DNA of 64,000 nucleotides from Candidatus Woesearchaeota archaeon (GTDB lineage: Archaea; Nanobdellota; Nanobdellia; Woesearchaeales; WJKL01), in assembly GCA_019322435.1 (NCBI GenBank), contig JAHWIR010000010.1, forward strand, positions 62,001 to 126,000, given 5' to 3'. This document shows, one piece after another, positions 1 through 10,000 of this stretch. A program made the position numbers and the translations under genes. The notes under the pieces were generated by a model. The model saw nothing but the letters and a program-made list of their open reading frames with translations. It was not told the DNA's origin and made no database searches. Numbering within the stretch: the first letter of the stretch is position 1; each line of letters begins with the position of its first letter.

Positions 1-188
1 ATCTCAAAACTAAAGAAATTTCAGAGAGCCTCCTATATGAGATGCATAAACATAACCTTAAGCACAAAAAACAAAAAGACCCCTTACCTCAGAAAATTGC
101 AATGCATTTCTTGAAAATTTTTGGGAAATTTATCCCATTTAGGTTTTTAGGCTATTTATCTAAATTAAGAAGAAAATATAAAAAATGA
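1..188 (+). CDS. C-terminal fragment of an unidentified protein (window edge)
   Basis: The frame beginning at base 3 is open from the window edge to a TGA at 186-188 and encodes about 61 residues, rich in Lys, Phe and Leu, ending in a basic tail. The stop overlaps the ATG of the next gene (ATGA), which is typical of operon neighbours in this window and supports a real coding end. The gene starts outside the window. The context suggests a surface polysaccharide enzyme, but the fragment is too short to assign. Confidence 0.55.
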   Translation, partial: LKTKEISESLLYEMHKHNLKHKKQKDPLPQKIAMHFLKIFGKFIPFRFLGYLSKLRRKYKK

Positions 189-955
189 AATTAAAAGGCG
201 TTTTCAAAAGATTCAGAAAAGAAATATTTTATGTAAAGAGAAAAAAATGGAACTACAAGGACGTTGGGGATTTCTGGAACACAGTTCATGATTATGATGA
301 AATAGATAACGAAACATATGCTTACAAAAGAAGATTTTATGACAGTTTTAAGATGCAGTCAATATCATCAAATTCCAATATTTTAGATATAGATTGCAGA
401 ACAGGGAATGGATCTGTTTTCTACCATAAAAACGGAAAGATAAATCAAGTTACTTGCGTAAGCCCATCTAATATATTCTTGGATGTCTGCAAAAAAAGAC
501 TAACAAAATATCAAATCAAGGGAAACTTTATCTTATTAAGGAAATTACCTCTCCCATTAAGATCTCAAACATTTGACGCAAGCTTATGTTTTGAAACAAT
601 AGAACATATCTCTAATCATAAGGAATTTCTAGCAGAGCTTAATAGATTACTCAAGAAAAATGGAGAACTGATCTTAACAATGCCAAATATATTATGGGAA
701 CCTATTCATTGGTTTTCAGCAGTTTTTGGAATCCATCATAGTGAAGGCCCCCATAAATTCTTAAGAAGAAGAAAATTATTAACATTATTAAAAAAAACAG
801 GATTCAAAGTAATAAAACAAAAAACAACTGTTTTAATACCAGCAGGACCTAAACAGCTTACTAGACTTGGAGAATTGCTTGAAAAAATATTGGGGAAGAA
901 TATAATGCATTTAATTGGATTGAGGCATATATTCATATGCAAAAAAGAATTTTAA
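185..955 (+). CDS. Class I SAM-dependent methyltransferase
   Basis: The 256-residue protein has a Methyltransf_11-like Rossmann core. The SAM-binding motif I near residue 65 is degenerate (DIDCRTGNG, where DIGCGTG is usual). It is followed by FDASLCFETIEH (motif II region) and a later LKKNGELILTMPN strand. Its start overlaps the stop of the preceding partial gene and its end overlaps the next gene by 19 bp, so it lies in a tight operon. Neighbouring sugar-nucleotide genes suggest methylation of a sugar or lipid-linked glycan precursor, which is inference. The Arg and Asp in motif I may change cofactor binding. Confidence 0.7.
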   Translation: MKLKGVFKRFRKEIFYVKRKKWNYKDVGDFWNTVHDYDEIDNETYAYKRRFYDSFKMQSISSNSNILDIDCRTGNGSVFYHKNGKINQVTCVSPSNIFLDVCKKRLTKYQIKGNFILLRKLPLPLRSQTFDASLCFETIEHISNHKEFLAELNRLLKKNGELILTMPNILWEPIHWFSAVFGIHHSEGPHKFLRRRKLLTLLKKTGFKVIKQKTTVLIPAGPKQLTRLGELLEKILGKNIMHLIGLRHIFICKKEF

Positions 956-1848
956 TAACAGGCGCAACAGGATTTGTAGGAATTCATTTAATAAGAAAAA
1001 TATTAAAACAAGATTATTCTATCACCTGTCTTATAAAAAAGGATAACAACTATCTATTCAATAAAAACCTTGAGGAAATTAAAGGACACCCTATTAAAAT
1101 AATATATGGAGATATAACCAGAAAAGAAACTTTATCAAAAATAGGAGAACAGGATATTCTAATACACCTAGCAGCAGCAGTGGGTTCTGTAAGCAAAAAA
1201 GAAAATTACAAAGTCAATATTATTGGTTCTAAAAATATGCTGGGTCTTTGTAAAAAAAATAAAATAAATAGGATAATCTCTTTTGGATCTGTTGCAGGAA
1301 TAAGAAAGTTTAAAGGAATCTATGGAGAAACAAAAAATAAATCAGAGGAGATATTCCTTGAGTCTGGATTAGATATAACTATCTTTAGACCAACAATGAT
1401 TTATGGAAAAGAAAGTAAGGGGTTCAACAAAATAATAAAGTATACTAAGCTCTTCCCTTTATTTATCCCTCTTGTAGGAAATGGAAAATATCTTAGACAA
1501 CCAGTTTATGTCGAAGACGTTGTTGATGCTATTTTATCTTCAATAAAAACATCTAAGTCAATTGACAAAATCTATAATCTTGCAGGCCCAGAAAAAATAA
1601 CATTCCGAGAAATAATTTCTAAAGTCAGCACACAATTAAATATAAATAAGATTACAATCCCAATACCTATCTTCTTTTGCAAATTTCTTGCTCTTATTCT
1701 AGAGAAAGTTTCTTCAAAACCTGCAATAACCATGAGAGAAATAATTAGTATAAACCAAAATACAACAATGGATATAGAATCAACAAGAAAAGATTTAAAT
1801 TTTAATCCAATAAGCATAGATCAAGGAATTAAAATGACCCTCAAATAG
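937..1848 (+). CDS. NAD-dependent epimerase/dehydratase (extended SDR)
   Basis: This is a 303-residue extended short-chain dehydrogenase. The N-terminus carries the TGATGFVG nucleotide-binding loop (TGxxGxxG), followed by an LAAA strand, a SFGSVAG segment with the catalytic Ser, and YGETKNKSE giving the YxxxK pair. A conserved RPTMIYG segment follows. It overlaps the methyltransferase gene by 19 bp, so the two are probably cotranslated. The family acts on nucleotide sugars or isoprenoid/sterol-like substrates, and the exact substrate cannot be read here. This stretch is noticeably more AT-rich than gmd downstream. Confidence 0.75.
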   Translation: MQKRILITGATGFVGIHLIRKILKQDYSITCLIKKDNNYLFNKNLEEIKGHPIKIIYGDITRKETLSKIGEQDILIHLAAAVGSVSKKENYKVNIIGSKNMLGLCKKNKINRIISFGSVAGIRKFKGIYGETKNKSEEIFLESGLDITIFRPTMIYGKESKGFNKIIKYTKLFPLFIPLVGNGKYLRQPVYVEDVVDAILSSIKTSKSIDKIYNLAGPEKITFREIISKVSTQLNINKITIPIPIFFCKFLALILEKVSSKPAITMREIISINQNTTMDIESTRKDLNFNPISIDQGIKMTLK

Positions 1849-1881
1849 GTAGGAATATAAAATAAAAACCTTTTGAAAAGC

Positions 1882-1898
1882 TTTATAAACTTTATAAA
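1882..1898 (+). promoter_or_regulatory. Tandem TATA boxes of gmd
   Basis: Two TTTATAAA boxes lie at 1882-1889 and 1891-1898. The first is centred about 26 bp before the gmd ATG at 1912, which places the transcription start at or next to the start codon and predicts a leaderless mRNA. No Shine-Dalgarno sequence is present. Confidence 0.6.
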
Positions 1899-1911
1899 TT
1901 GAGTAATCAAA

Positions 1912-2919
1912 ATGAAAGCACTTATAACAGGTTTGACAGGACAAGACGGCTCTTATCTGGCTGAATTCCTGTTGGAAAAAGGCTATGAAGTCTATGGAAT
2001 GCACAGGCGGACTAGCATGGATGTTTTTGAAAGAATAGGAAAACTAAAGCAAAAAATACACCTTGTTGATGGAGACCTGACAGACACAGCATCTATAATT
2101 GCAATCCTGAAAGAGATTAATCCAGATGAGGTCTACAATCTTGCTGCCCAGTCCTTTGTTCCGGCATCCTGGACTCAGCCAATTGCAACAGCAAACATAA
2201 CTGGAGTTGGAGTTCTAAGGATGCTAGAATCAATCCGCTTGGTTAATCCTAAAATAAGATTCTACCAAGCTTCAAGCAGTGAGATGTTTGGAAAAGCACA
2301 GGAAATGCCTCAGAAAGAGACAACTTATTTCTACCCAAGAAGCCCGTATGGTGTTGCAAAACTCTATGGTTATTGGATTACAAAAAATTACAGGGAAAGC
2401 TACAACATACATGCATCAAATGGCATACTTTTCAACCACGAGTCCCCAAGAAGAGGAAAACAGTTTGTTACAAAAAAAATAACACACTCAGTTGCAAAGA
2501 TAAAACTTGGACTGCAGCAAGAGTTTAGCCTGGGAAATCTTGATGCAAAAAGAGACTGGGGATATGCAGGAGATTATATCGAAGCAATGTGGCTCATGCT
2601 TCAGCAAGATTCTCCAGGAGACTATGTTATTGGCACAGGAGAGACCCATTCTGTAAGGGAATTTGTAGAAGCAGCTTTCAATGCAGTTGACATGCCAATT
2701 GAATGGGAAGGAAAAGGCTTGGATGAAGTAGGAAAACACAATGGGAAAGTTGTTGTAAAAGTCAATCCTAAGTTCTTCAGGCCAGCAGAAGTAGATATCC
2801 TTTTAGCAGACTCTTCAAAAGCAAAAAAAGAACTTGGCTGGCAACCAAAAACATCTTTTAAAGAATTGGTCAAGATGATGGTTGAATCTGATCTAAAGAT
2901 TCTTTCTTCTCAAAAATGA
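1912..2919 (+). CDS. gmd: GDP-mannose 4,6-dehydratase
   Basis: This enzyme converts GDP-D-mannose to GDP-4-dehydro-6-deoxy-D-mannose. The 335 residues start with the NADP-binding TGLTGQDGSYL loop. They contain MHRRTS, the SSSEMFG segment with catalytic Ser and Glu, YPRSPYGVAK with the YxxxK pair, and NHESPRRG, all diagnostic of Gmd. The length fits the family. The stop overlaps the rmd start by 4 bp (ATGA), so both should be made together to yield a deoxyhexose donor for surface glycans. Its GC content is higher than that of the upstream genes. Confidence 0.95.
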   Translation: MKALITGLTGQDGSYLAEFLLEKGYEVYGMHRRTSMDVFERIGKLKQKIHLVDGDLTDTASIIAILKEINPDEVYNLAAQSFVPASWTQPIATANITGVGVLRMLESIRLVNPKIRFYQASSSEMFGKAQEMPQKETTYFYPRSPYGVAKLYGYWITKNYRESYNIHASNGILFNHESPRRGKQFVTKKITHSVAKIKLGLQQEFSLGNLDAKRDWGYAGDYIEAMWLMLQQDSPGDYVIGTGETHSVREFVEAAFNAVDMPIEWEGKGLDEVGKHNGKVVVKVNPKFFRPAEVDILLADSSKAKKELGWQPKTSFKELVKMMVESDLKILSSQK

Positions 2920-3836
2920 AAGCCTTTATCACAGGAATAAACGGTTTTGTTGGAAAGCACCTTTCTGCTCTTCTTTTATCAAGAGGTTTTGAAGTTCATG
3001 GCATTGACTTGTCAGATTCTTTTGACGGAGACAGCAAGGTAAACTACCAAAAAGCAGACCTGTTAGCTCCAGAAGAACTAAATCAGCTGATGTTGAAAAT
3101 AAAGCCTGATTACATCATCCATCTGGCAGGATTCAGCTCAGTAAAAAAATCCTTTGAACAGCCAGAACTCTGCAGAAAGATTAATGTGACAGGAACAAAA
3201 AACCTTCTCGACGCTGTTTTAAGCGCAAAAATAAATCCAAAGATCCTTATTATAACATCAGCAGACATCTATGGAACCCCAAAATCAGTTCCAATACCAG
3301 AAACAGCTGAGCTAAATCCAGTAAGCCCTTATGCAGAATCAAGAAAAGAGCAGGAAGAGATATGCAAGCAATACATGGAAAAACTTCAAATTATTATTTC
3401 AAGAAGCTTCCCCCACATAGGTCCTGGCCAAGCTCCAATCTTTGTAACTTCAGATTTTGCAAAACAAATAGTCGAAATAGAAAAAGGCAAAGAACCAACC
3501 ATAAAAACAGGAAATCTTGAAGCAAAAAGAGACTTTACAGATGTAAGAGATGTTGTTAAAGCATATCTTTTGGCATTAGAAAAATGCAAGCCAGGAGAAA
3601 CATACAATATCTGCTCTGGAAAAGAATACTCAATTAAAGAAATACTTGACATGCTTTTATCTTTATCCCAAGCCGAAATAAAAATAGAGCAAGACCCAGA
3701 TAGAATGAGGCCTTCTGATATCCCTATACTTCAAGGAGATAATTCCAAATTTAAAGAACAAACCGGATGGTCTCCAGAAATACCAATAGAAACAACACTA
3801 AAAGACATCCTGGATTACTGGAGAAACAATATCTAA
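2916..3836 (+). CDS. rmd: GDP-4-dehydro-6-deoxy-D-mannose reductase
   Basis: Probable Rmd, which reduces the Gmd product to GDP-D-rhamnose. The 306-residue extended SDR has an N-terminal TGINGFVG loop, an ITSADIYG active-site segment, YAESRKEQE with the YxxxK pair, and a C-terminal RPSDIPIL/GDNSKF region typical of Rmd and of GDP-sugar reductases. It overlaps gmd by 4 bp. GDP-fucose synthase is a less likely alternative because the C-terminal region reads as Rmd-like. The gene ends tail to tail with the minus-strand glycosyltransferase, with a 4-bp overlap. Confidence 0.85.
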   Translation: MKAFITGINGFVGKHLSALLLSRGFEVHGIDLSDSFDGDSKVNYQKADLLAPEELNQLMLKIKPDYIIHLAGFSSVKKSFEQPELCRKINVTGTKNLLDAVLSAKINPKILIITSADIYGTPKSVPIPETAELNPVSPYAESRKEQEEICKQYMEKLQIIISRSFPHIGPGQAPIFVTSDFAKQIVEIEKGKEPTIKTGNLEAKRDFTDVRDVVKAYLLALEKCKPGETYNICSGKEYSIKEILDMLLSLSQAEIKIEQDPDRMRPSDIPILQGDNSKFKEQTGWSPEIPIETTLKDILDYWRNNI

Positions 3837-4852
3837 TCCCTCTTTAATATATTCAATACAGCCTGGCTAAATCCATTTACATCCTTTGGCTTCACTAATA
3901 TGCCCTGCTTGACAACCTCTGGATGAGATGCCAGGTCAAAAGCAACAACAGGTTTTCCACATGCCTGAGCTTCAACAGCAGGCATATCATAGCCTTCCCA
4001 TAATGTTGCAGTTGTATAGATATCACAAGCAGCATAATACCGAGGCAGCTCTTCATCATCAACAAATCCAGTAAAAATAACAGACGGATTTGCCAATTTC
4101 TTCAATTCTTTTGCATAACTACCAAATGTTTCTTTTCCAACAATCAAAAGTTTTGCATTAGTCTTTTCCTTCAACACCAAATTAAAAGCCTTGATCAACA
4201 GATGGACTCCTTTATGCGGAGAAATCCTTCCAACATATAAAAAAACAGGGTCCTTTTCTCCAATATTATATTTTTTCCTTACAACCTCTCCTCCAGAAAC
4301 ATCTTTATGAAATCTTTTTTTATCAATTTCTATATACTTTACATCACTATCTAATCCAGTCTCTCTTTTCAATTCCCCTTGCATAAACTTGCTTATAGAG
4401 ATAGCTGAATCAGCATTCTTGACAGAACGTCCAACAAAAAAGATAAATAACCTCATATACAATCTTTCAAAAAAACCCCTGAACAATCTTGGATAAGCAA
4501 CACCAGCATTCCAATAAGTGTACTTAATTCCATATTTCTTCTTTGCCTTAGACGCAACCCAAGTCATTGGATAGAAATAAGCAATAACTTTATCAAAATC
4601 CTTCAACTGTCTTGCATACCTTTTTATCTTTCCTCTGAATAAAAAAAACAAAAGCCTGTAAATCCTTTCAAAAAAACCACTCTTAGGCATACCCCATTCT
4701 ATTAATCTTGCTCTTTTTGGTTTAAGCCCAGCCCTAAATGTAAATATACTTACATCATTTCCTTTTTCAATATAATCCTCTGCATCCAGTTCAACAACCC
4801 TGTCAATTCCGCTAAATCCAGAAAAAGTTGGAGTCAATAATGCGATCTTCAT
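3833..4852 (-). CDS. GT4 family glycosyltransferase
   Basis: This is a 339-residue GT-B fold enzyme. The C-terminal donor-binding half shows FLYVGRISPHKGVHLLIKAF and EGYDMPAVEAQACGKPVVAFD, the E-x7-E region of family GT4. The N-terminal half has the usual short acceptor Rossmann fold. It is the last gene of the minus-strand glycosylation operon and starts 4 bp inside the previous GT4 gene. It probably adds one hexose to the lipid-linked N-glycan; which sugar cannot be told. Confidence 0.88.
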   Translation of the reverse strand: MKIALLTPTFSGFSGIDRVVELDAEDYIEKGNDVSIFTFRAGLKPKRARLIEWGMPKSGFFERIYRLLFFLFRGKIKRYARQLKDFDKVIAYFYPMTWVASKAKKKYGIKYTYWNAGVAYPRLFRGFFERLYMRLFIFFVGRSVKNADSAISISKFMQGELKRETGLDSDVKYIEIDKKRFHKDVSGGEVVRKKYNIGEKDPVFLYVGRISPHKGVHLLIKAFNLVLKEKTNAKLLIVGKETFGSYAKELKKLANPSVIFTGFVDDEELPRYYAACDIYTTATLWEGYDMPAVEAQACGKPVVAFDLASHPEVVKQGILVKPKDVNGFSQAVLNILKRD

Positions 4853-5973
4853 CTTAGTATCTCCTTATACACTCCTAAATAACCATTTATATTATCCTTT
4901 AATTCAAATCTCTTCAGTCTGCTCTGCTTTGTCTTGAACCTGAACACATCTTCAACTCCTTTAGCAATCTCCTCAGGATTCCTCGGCTTTACTAATACAT
5001 ACTTTCCGCTGACAACCTCTGGCAGTGAAGTTGTATCAGAAGCAACAACAGGCTTTTCCATTGCGCAGGCCTCAGCAGCACAAAATCCAAAACCTTCTGC
5101 CAAACTAGGAACAACAACACAATCAGCTGCTTTAATATAATTAGGCAGTTCTTTGTAAGAAACAGGATCAATTAGAACAATATTTTTTTGGATTCCTAAA
5201 TTTTTAATTAATCTTAATATCTCTTTGTATCTTTTAATGTATGTTTTATCTTTGCTTACAATAGCTACTAATTTAGAATTAGGGATATTTTTAGATATCA
5301 AAGGAACAGCTTTAATTAAATACCTCAGTCCCTTGCTTACACCTGGCCTCCCATAAAATAGATAAACAAATTTCTTCTCTAAGTCCAGCTTTCTCCTAAT
5401 CTTTTTACTGTCATACTTCTTGGGATTCCAATGATTATAATCTAATCCGCAATACACAACCTTTATCTTATCTTTTTTAATTCCCTGATTAATTAACTGC
5501 CTTTGTGTAGACTGGGATATAACTATGTATTTGTCAAATTTAAGAAAGTAAATAAGTCTCTCTAAAATTTCATGAATAAAAGAGGAAACCTTTCCTAATT
5601 CAGTTAACTCCTTCCACTTTCCAACCCAAACTTCATGAACAGATAAGATAGCCTTCTTATTAACTATCTTTGAAGCTAACCACGCTGGAAAGGCACCATT
5701 AAAAATAGTTGTATGGATTATATCAGCTTTCTTTGCCAGCTTCAACACCTTAGGAATAGAAAAAAACGTGAAAAAATATCTGCTGTGAAAACAATTAACC
5801 CTGAATATCTTAACCCCATTTATTGTCTCAAATTTTTTTGTCCCTTTCAATCTATGCGTAACAACAGAGACCTTATTTCCTTTTTTCACAAGACCTTCTG
5901 TAAGATTCTTGAAAACAACCTCCACTCCTCCGACATGCGGAAAATAATTCTCTAAGACAAAGAGCAGGTTCAT
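4849..5973 (-). CDS. GT4 family glycosyltransferase
   Basis: This is a 374-residue GT-B enzyme. The N-terminus has ENYFPHVGGVEVVFKNL, the glycine-rich acceptor-side loop common in GT4. The C-terminus has YGRPGVSKGLRYLI and EGFGFCAAEACAMEKPVVASD with the E-x7-E motif. It overlaps both the downstream GT4 gene and the upstream DUF2304 gene by 4 bp, so translation is probably coupled. Its place in an operon with AglB points to assembly of the lipid-linked oligosaccharide on the cytoplasmic face. Confidence 0.9.
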   Translation of the reverse strand: MNLLFVLENYFPHVGGVEVVFKNLTEGLVKKGNKVSVVTHRLKGTKKFETINGVKIFRVNCFHSRYFFTFFSIPKVLKLAKKADIIHTTIFNGAFPAWLASKIVNKKAILSVHEVWVGKWKELTELGKVSSFIHEILERLIYFLKFDKYIVISQSTQRQLINQGIKKDKIKVVYCGLDYNHWNPKKYDSKKIRRKLDLEKKFVYLFYGRPGVSKGLRYLIKAVPLISKNIPNSKLVAIVSKDKTYIKRYKEILRLIKNLGIQKNIVLIDPVSYKELPNYIKAADCVVVPSLAEGFGFCAAEACAMEKPVVASDTTSLPEVVSGKYVLVKPRNPEEIAKGVEDVFRFKTKQSRLKRFELKDNINGYLGVYKEILR

Positions 5974-6302
5974 TTTTCTCTCGTAATAGCCATATTCCTT
6001 ACAAGGCTTTCCATCCTCTTCTGTAGCTTGTTCACAACAGTATATGTATAGAATGTCAATCCTATCAAAAACATAAATCCAAGGATTATAAAGAAATCCA
6101 TAGTCCTGCTCATCTGCAATACTCCTTTTACAATAAAGTCAAGCGAGTTAGGAAATATCACAAAAAAGATGAAGAGTATCCAGGAGAACAGCCAGAATAC
6201 AAACTCTGTATTATTGAACTCCTTTTTCTTTAATTTAAGATAGCTGAAATATATCATGAACAGCCCAAACAACACCCCAAAAAGTTGAATTCCTAAGATC
6301 AT
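5970..6302 (-). CDS. DUF2304 membrane protein
   Basis: This small protein (about 110 residues) has three predicted membrane helices and matches the DUF2304 pattern (short KKKEFN loop between helices 1 and 2, basic C-terminal tail). I choose the internal ATG at 6302 because it overlaps the stop of the GT2 gene as ATGA and has GGAGG eight bases upstream; the ATG at 6317 would lack this. DUF2304 proteins are repeatedly found beside polyprenyl-phosphate GT2 enzymes, as here, and may anchor or assist them. The molecular role is unknown. Confidence 0.8.
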   Translation of the reverse strand: MILGIQLFGVLFGLFMIYFSYLKLKKKEFNNTEFVFWLFSWILFIFFVIFPNSLDFIVKGVLQMSRTMDFFIILGFMFLIGLTFYTYTVVNKLQKRMESLVRNMAITREK

Positions 6303-6964
6303 TTTATTAGCCTCCATTTAATTAGATTAAATCCAATCTTGATACCATCAAACATAGTAGTTCCCTTATACTTGTCTAAATAAAGAGTTTCAATTGGAAT
6401 CTCTTTATATCTTAGATGTCTTTTTCCAACATTAGCAATCATCTCGCTTTCCATGCTGTAATCACTTGCTCTCCATTTTACCTTTTTATAAGCCTCTGCT
6501 GTAAATGCCCTGTAGCCGCACTGGGTATCTTTCAGCTTAATTCCAAACAAAAAACCCATCATACTATTCAGGAATCTGTTGCCCATCCTAAATACCCAGG
6601 GCATCTTTTTGTTTATCCCTCTGGATCCAAATACAACATCAGCTTCTTCCAAAGCCTTTAGGAATCTTGGAATTTCATCAGCATCATGCTGTCCGTCAGC
6701 ATCAATCAGGATTAATTTTTCAGCTCCTCTTTTCAGAGCAAAATCACAGCCAGTCTTAACACCAGCCCCTTTTCCAAGATTCAGGATATGCACCAGCACA
6801 AATGCTCCAGTCTTATTAGCAACCTTTCCTGTATCATCTTTGCTTCCATCATCAACCACCACAACATTATCAACATATTTCTTTACTTTATTGATAACAG
6901 AAGCAATGCGCTTTTCCTCATTATAAGCAGGTATAATGACCCAAGCATCTTTGTTAGATATCAT
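6299..6964 (-). CDS. GT2 glycosyltransferase, polyprenyl-phosphate sugar synthase type
   Basis: The 221-residue GT-A enzyme has VIIPAYNEEKRI at the N-terminus, VVDDGSKDDT, the metal-binding DADGQHDADE segment and CGYRAFT. This pattern matches the DPM1/Dpg-synthase subgroup that transfers a hexose from a nucleotide sugar to polyprenyl phosphate. There is no C-terminal membrane segment; the adjacent overlapping DUF2304 protein may provide one. A GAGGT site lies nine bases before the ATG. It probably charges the dolichyl-phosphate carrier for the AglB pathway. Confidence 0.88.
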   Translation of the reverse strand: MISNKDAWVIIPAYNEEKRIASVINKVKKYVDNVVVVDDGSKDDTGKVANKTGAFVLVHILNLGKGAGVKTGCDFALKRGAEKLILIDADGQHDADEIPRFLKALEEADVVFGSRGINKKMPWVFRMGNRFLNSMMGFLFGIKLKDTQCGYRAFTAEAYKKVKWRASDYSMESEMIANVGKRHLRYKEIPIETLYLDKYKGTTMFDGIKIGFNLIKWRLIK

Positions 6965-7004
6965 TAATTAAAACCTCATTTTAATTATGTTGGCTTTGCC
7001 AACC

Positions 7005-10000
7005 TTATATCTCTATTTCAAACTCCTTTTCTTTGGAAGACTCATTCTCAACAGCATCTTCTTTCTCTACTGCTTCAGTTTCTTCAATTATAGGTTCTGC
7101 AATAATCTCTGCTTTATCTTCATAAGCATCTAGTTTGCTTTTTCCAGCCCAATCAACTTTGTAAGTATAAATCTCTCCTCCTGTAACCTGCCTTTGATAA
7201 TCAAGCAGATCAAAGTTTTTTAATCCATGCCCTTTGAAATAGAAAAGCCTAGCAAACATGCTGTAAGCCTGCAGAGGATCGCTCAAAACAACATAATAGC
7301 TGTTTCCATTAGGTACAAGGATTACTGAAAGCCCAATAGTATCTTCTTTGTATTCTTTTTTCTTTACATCTTTCCCATCTACATAAACAATAGAATTTGG
7401 ATGCATTTCTTTTTCATTTGTAGGAATCACTGCTTCATAAGTTTTCAGATTAATCTCTACTGGTATTAACTGCCCTGCATCACCAACACATTTAGCAACC
7501 CGGTTTTCAATCTGGCAACCACCTTTTCTTCCGCCTGCATAACTAGGCCAGGAAGCAACCCATTGGTCTGCTTTGTTGTTTTGAATTTCATAATAATATT
7601 CATCAGCTTTACCCTCACTTAAACCAAACTCCTCAGTCAATACCTTAATACCATCACTATAATCCATCTTCCTTACAGTCTGCCACATCTTTGCTTTTTT
7701 AAAATCCCAGCTTCCAAAATGGCCCCATACCCCTGATTTTCCAACCATATCCTCAGAAGCAATATAATACTGATCAATCAGATCATCACAATGCGTTACC
7801 TCTAGCACATCTTCAATCTTTTCTTTGATTAAACCTTCTTTCTTTAATGTCAATTCAGCTATTTTTTTGTCCTCTAAAATAATTTTGTTCAAAATATCAA
7901 TTGCCCTTACAGTGTCTCCTTCCAGATATTCCTCTAAAACATGTGGCGCTTTCTGCTGCCCGCAGTTCAACATCCTTAGTATTCCAACAGCCTCTTCCTC
8001 GCTTTCAGTCAACAAGCTCTTGCCAACCCAATGTATCCTTTCTCCTTGGTCAGCTCCATCAAATGTAACTCTTCTTTCTGCTATTGCAACAAACCAGTGC
8101 CCAAAATCCCACCAGCTTGTTATTATCCCGTCACTAGAATCCTCTTTTATTGCTGTCAGTGCATTATACCATTGGTCATTCATACTTGGAATCTCATTTT
8201 CTGCAGTAACATGAGCAGCTTTCAATGGAGCAATCAATAGCAGACAGAAAAGAACAATAAGCACAGTTTTAGTGATTGCATTATTTATATGCATCTCTTT
8301 TGCCACCCATCTATTTAGATACTCATATAATATCCCAACTCCAACTCCAAAAGCAACAGCAAACGCAGGCACCATCAATATTGCAAACCTCACTCCTTTT
8401 GTAAATCCATAAGCTGTTCCTAAAAACCATATAGTCAGCAAGATAGCATACTTAACATCAACCTTTCCTTCTTCATTCTTCTTAAACAGACTAAGAATAA
8501 TCCCAACGATTGCAATAAAAAATAATAGATTTCCACCCATCTGGGCAATTATAGTACCAAGCTTTACTACATTAAACTCTGCTACTGTTGTAAGCACATT
8601 AGGCCATAATGTAGTTACTGCAACATCCTTTAATGCAATTATATTTAATGGTCCTCTAATAAAACCTGTAAAATTTCTAAATCCTTGCAGCAATGTTACA
8701 AACATTGCAGACACAACAAAGAATAATCCTCCAACAGTTGCAAGATTCTTTACAGCTCCTGTATCAATCTCTCTTGATTTCCAAAATTTCATGGCTAGTA
8801 GATAAATAAAATATATGCCTATTGTTGCCAATATAAAATCAAAAACATACCACCAACCACCCCAAGATAAACTATATAATCCAACACACAGTCCACTCAA
8901 ACCAGCATAAACTGCCTGCTTTTTCAAATCCTTTGATTCAAATGCTTTTAAAAACAGCCACACAATCATCAAAGGAAAAAAGATATTATAAGCATCTGTA
9001 TCAGAAAATCCAGCAGGAGTCCTGCCTAACAAAGCTGAATTAACTGCAATAATCATAGCTGTAAAAAACCCTCCAAAATTTCCCCCCATTCTTTTTCCAA
9101 TAAAAAATGCAGGGATTATTGAAGCTGCAATAATCAAAACAGGAATCAAAAAGAAAACAGCCATCAAAGGCCTGTCGCTAAATATATCTAACTTGTACAA
9201 CCATGCTCCAAACAAGGAGTGAAACTTGATATTAGGCATCTCTCTCCCTTCTCTCCCATTTCTTAGAAAGTTTATCTCTTCTCCATCAACAACCTCTGTT
9301 CCAAAATGCCCGTTCTCCAGATAATTTCTGGTCTCCCCATACCACAGATAAGGGTCAATTGCCAGCAGATAAGTATAATCTTTCCCATTCTCAGCAGTAT
9401 ACTGCATCTGGCTCTTGAAGTTCTTTGAAGTAGCCTCAATCTGCTGCTCAACCATTTCTTTGTTTTCTTTTAAAAACGAACTGAATTCATTATTGATAAG
9501 GTTTTTTTTATTAGCATCAGGCAGATTAGGATATTGCTGATTGATCTGGCCTGATATCTGGTTTTTGTAATAAGTATAGACACTACTTTGTGCCCACTTC
9601 TCTGTCTTTGGTAGCTCAGCAGAATACATCCTGAAAAATGTTGAGAATATTATTGCAATCAATATCAATAAAACAGGAAGAGCCCATTTGTTTCCTTTAA
9701 AGAATTTGCTTATAGACTCTGCTGTGCCTTTCAAATCAACAGAAATTTCCTCATCTCCAACTTTCTCTTCTTTTTTCCCTCCTTTGAACCATCCTTTTAC
9801 CTTCTTTAAGTCCAATGAAACTTCTTCGTCTTTTTCCTCAATCTCCGCTACTTCTTCCTTGATATCCTCTACTTTTTTCTTTTCTTCTTCTAATACTTGT
9901 TTTTCTTCATCCTCTTTTTTTTCTAAAATATCAATCTTTTTCTCTTGCTCTTCAATAACCTCTTTTGCTTCTTCTAGCTCTTTCTTTTCCTGCTTTAATT

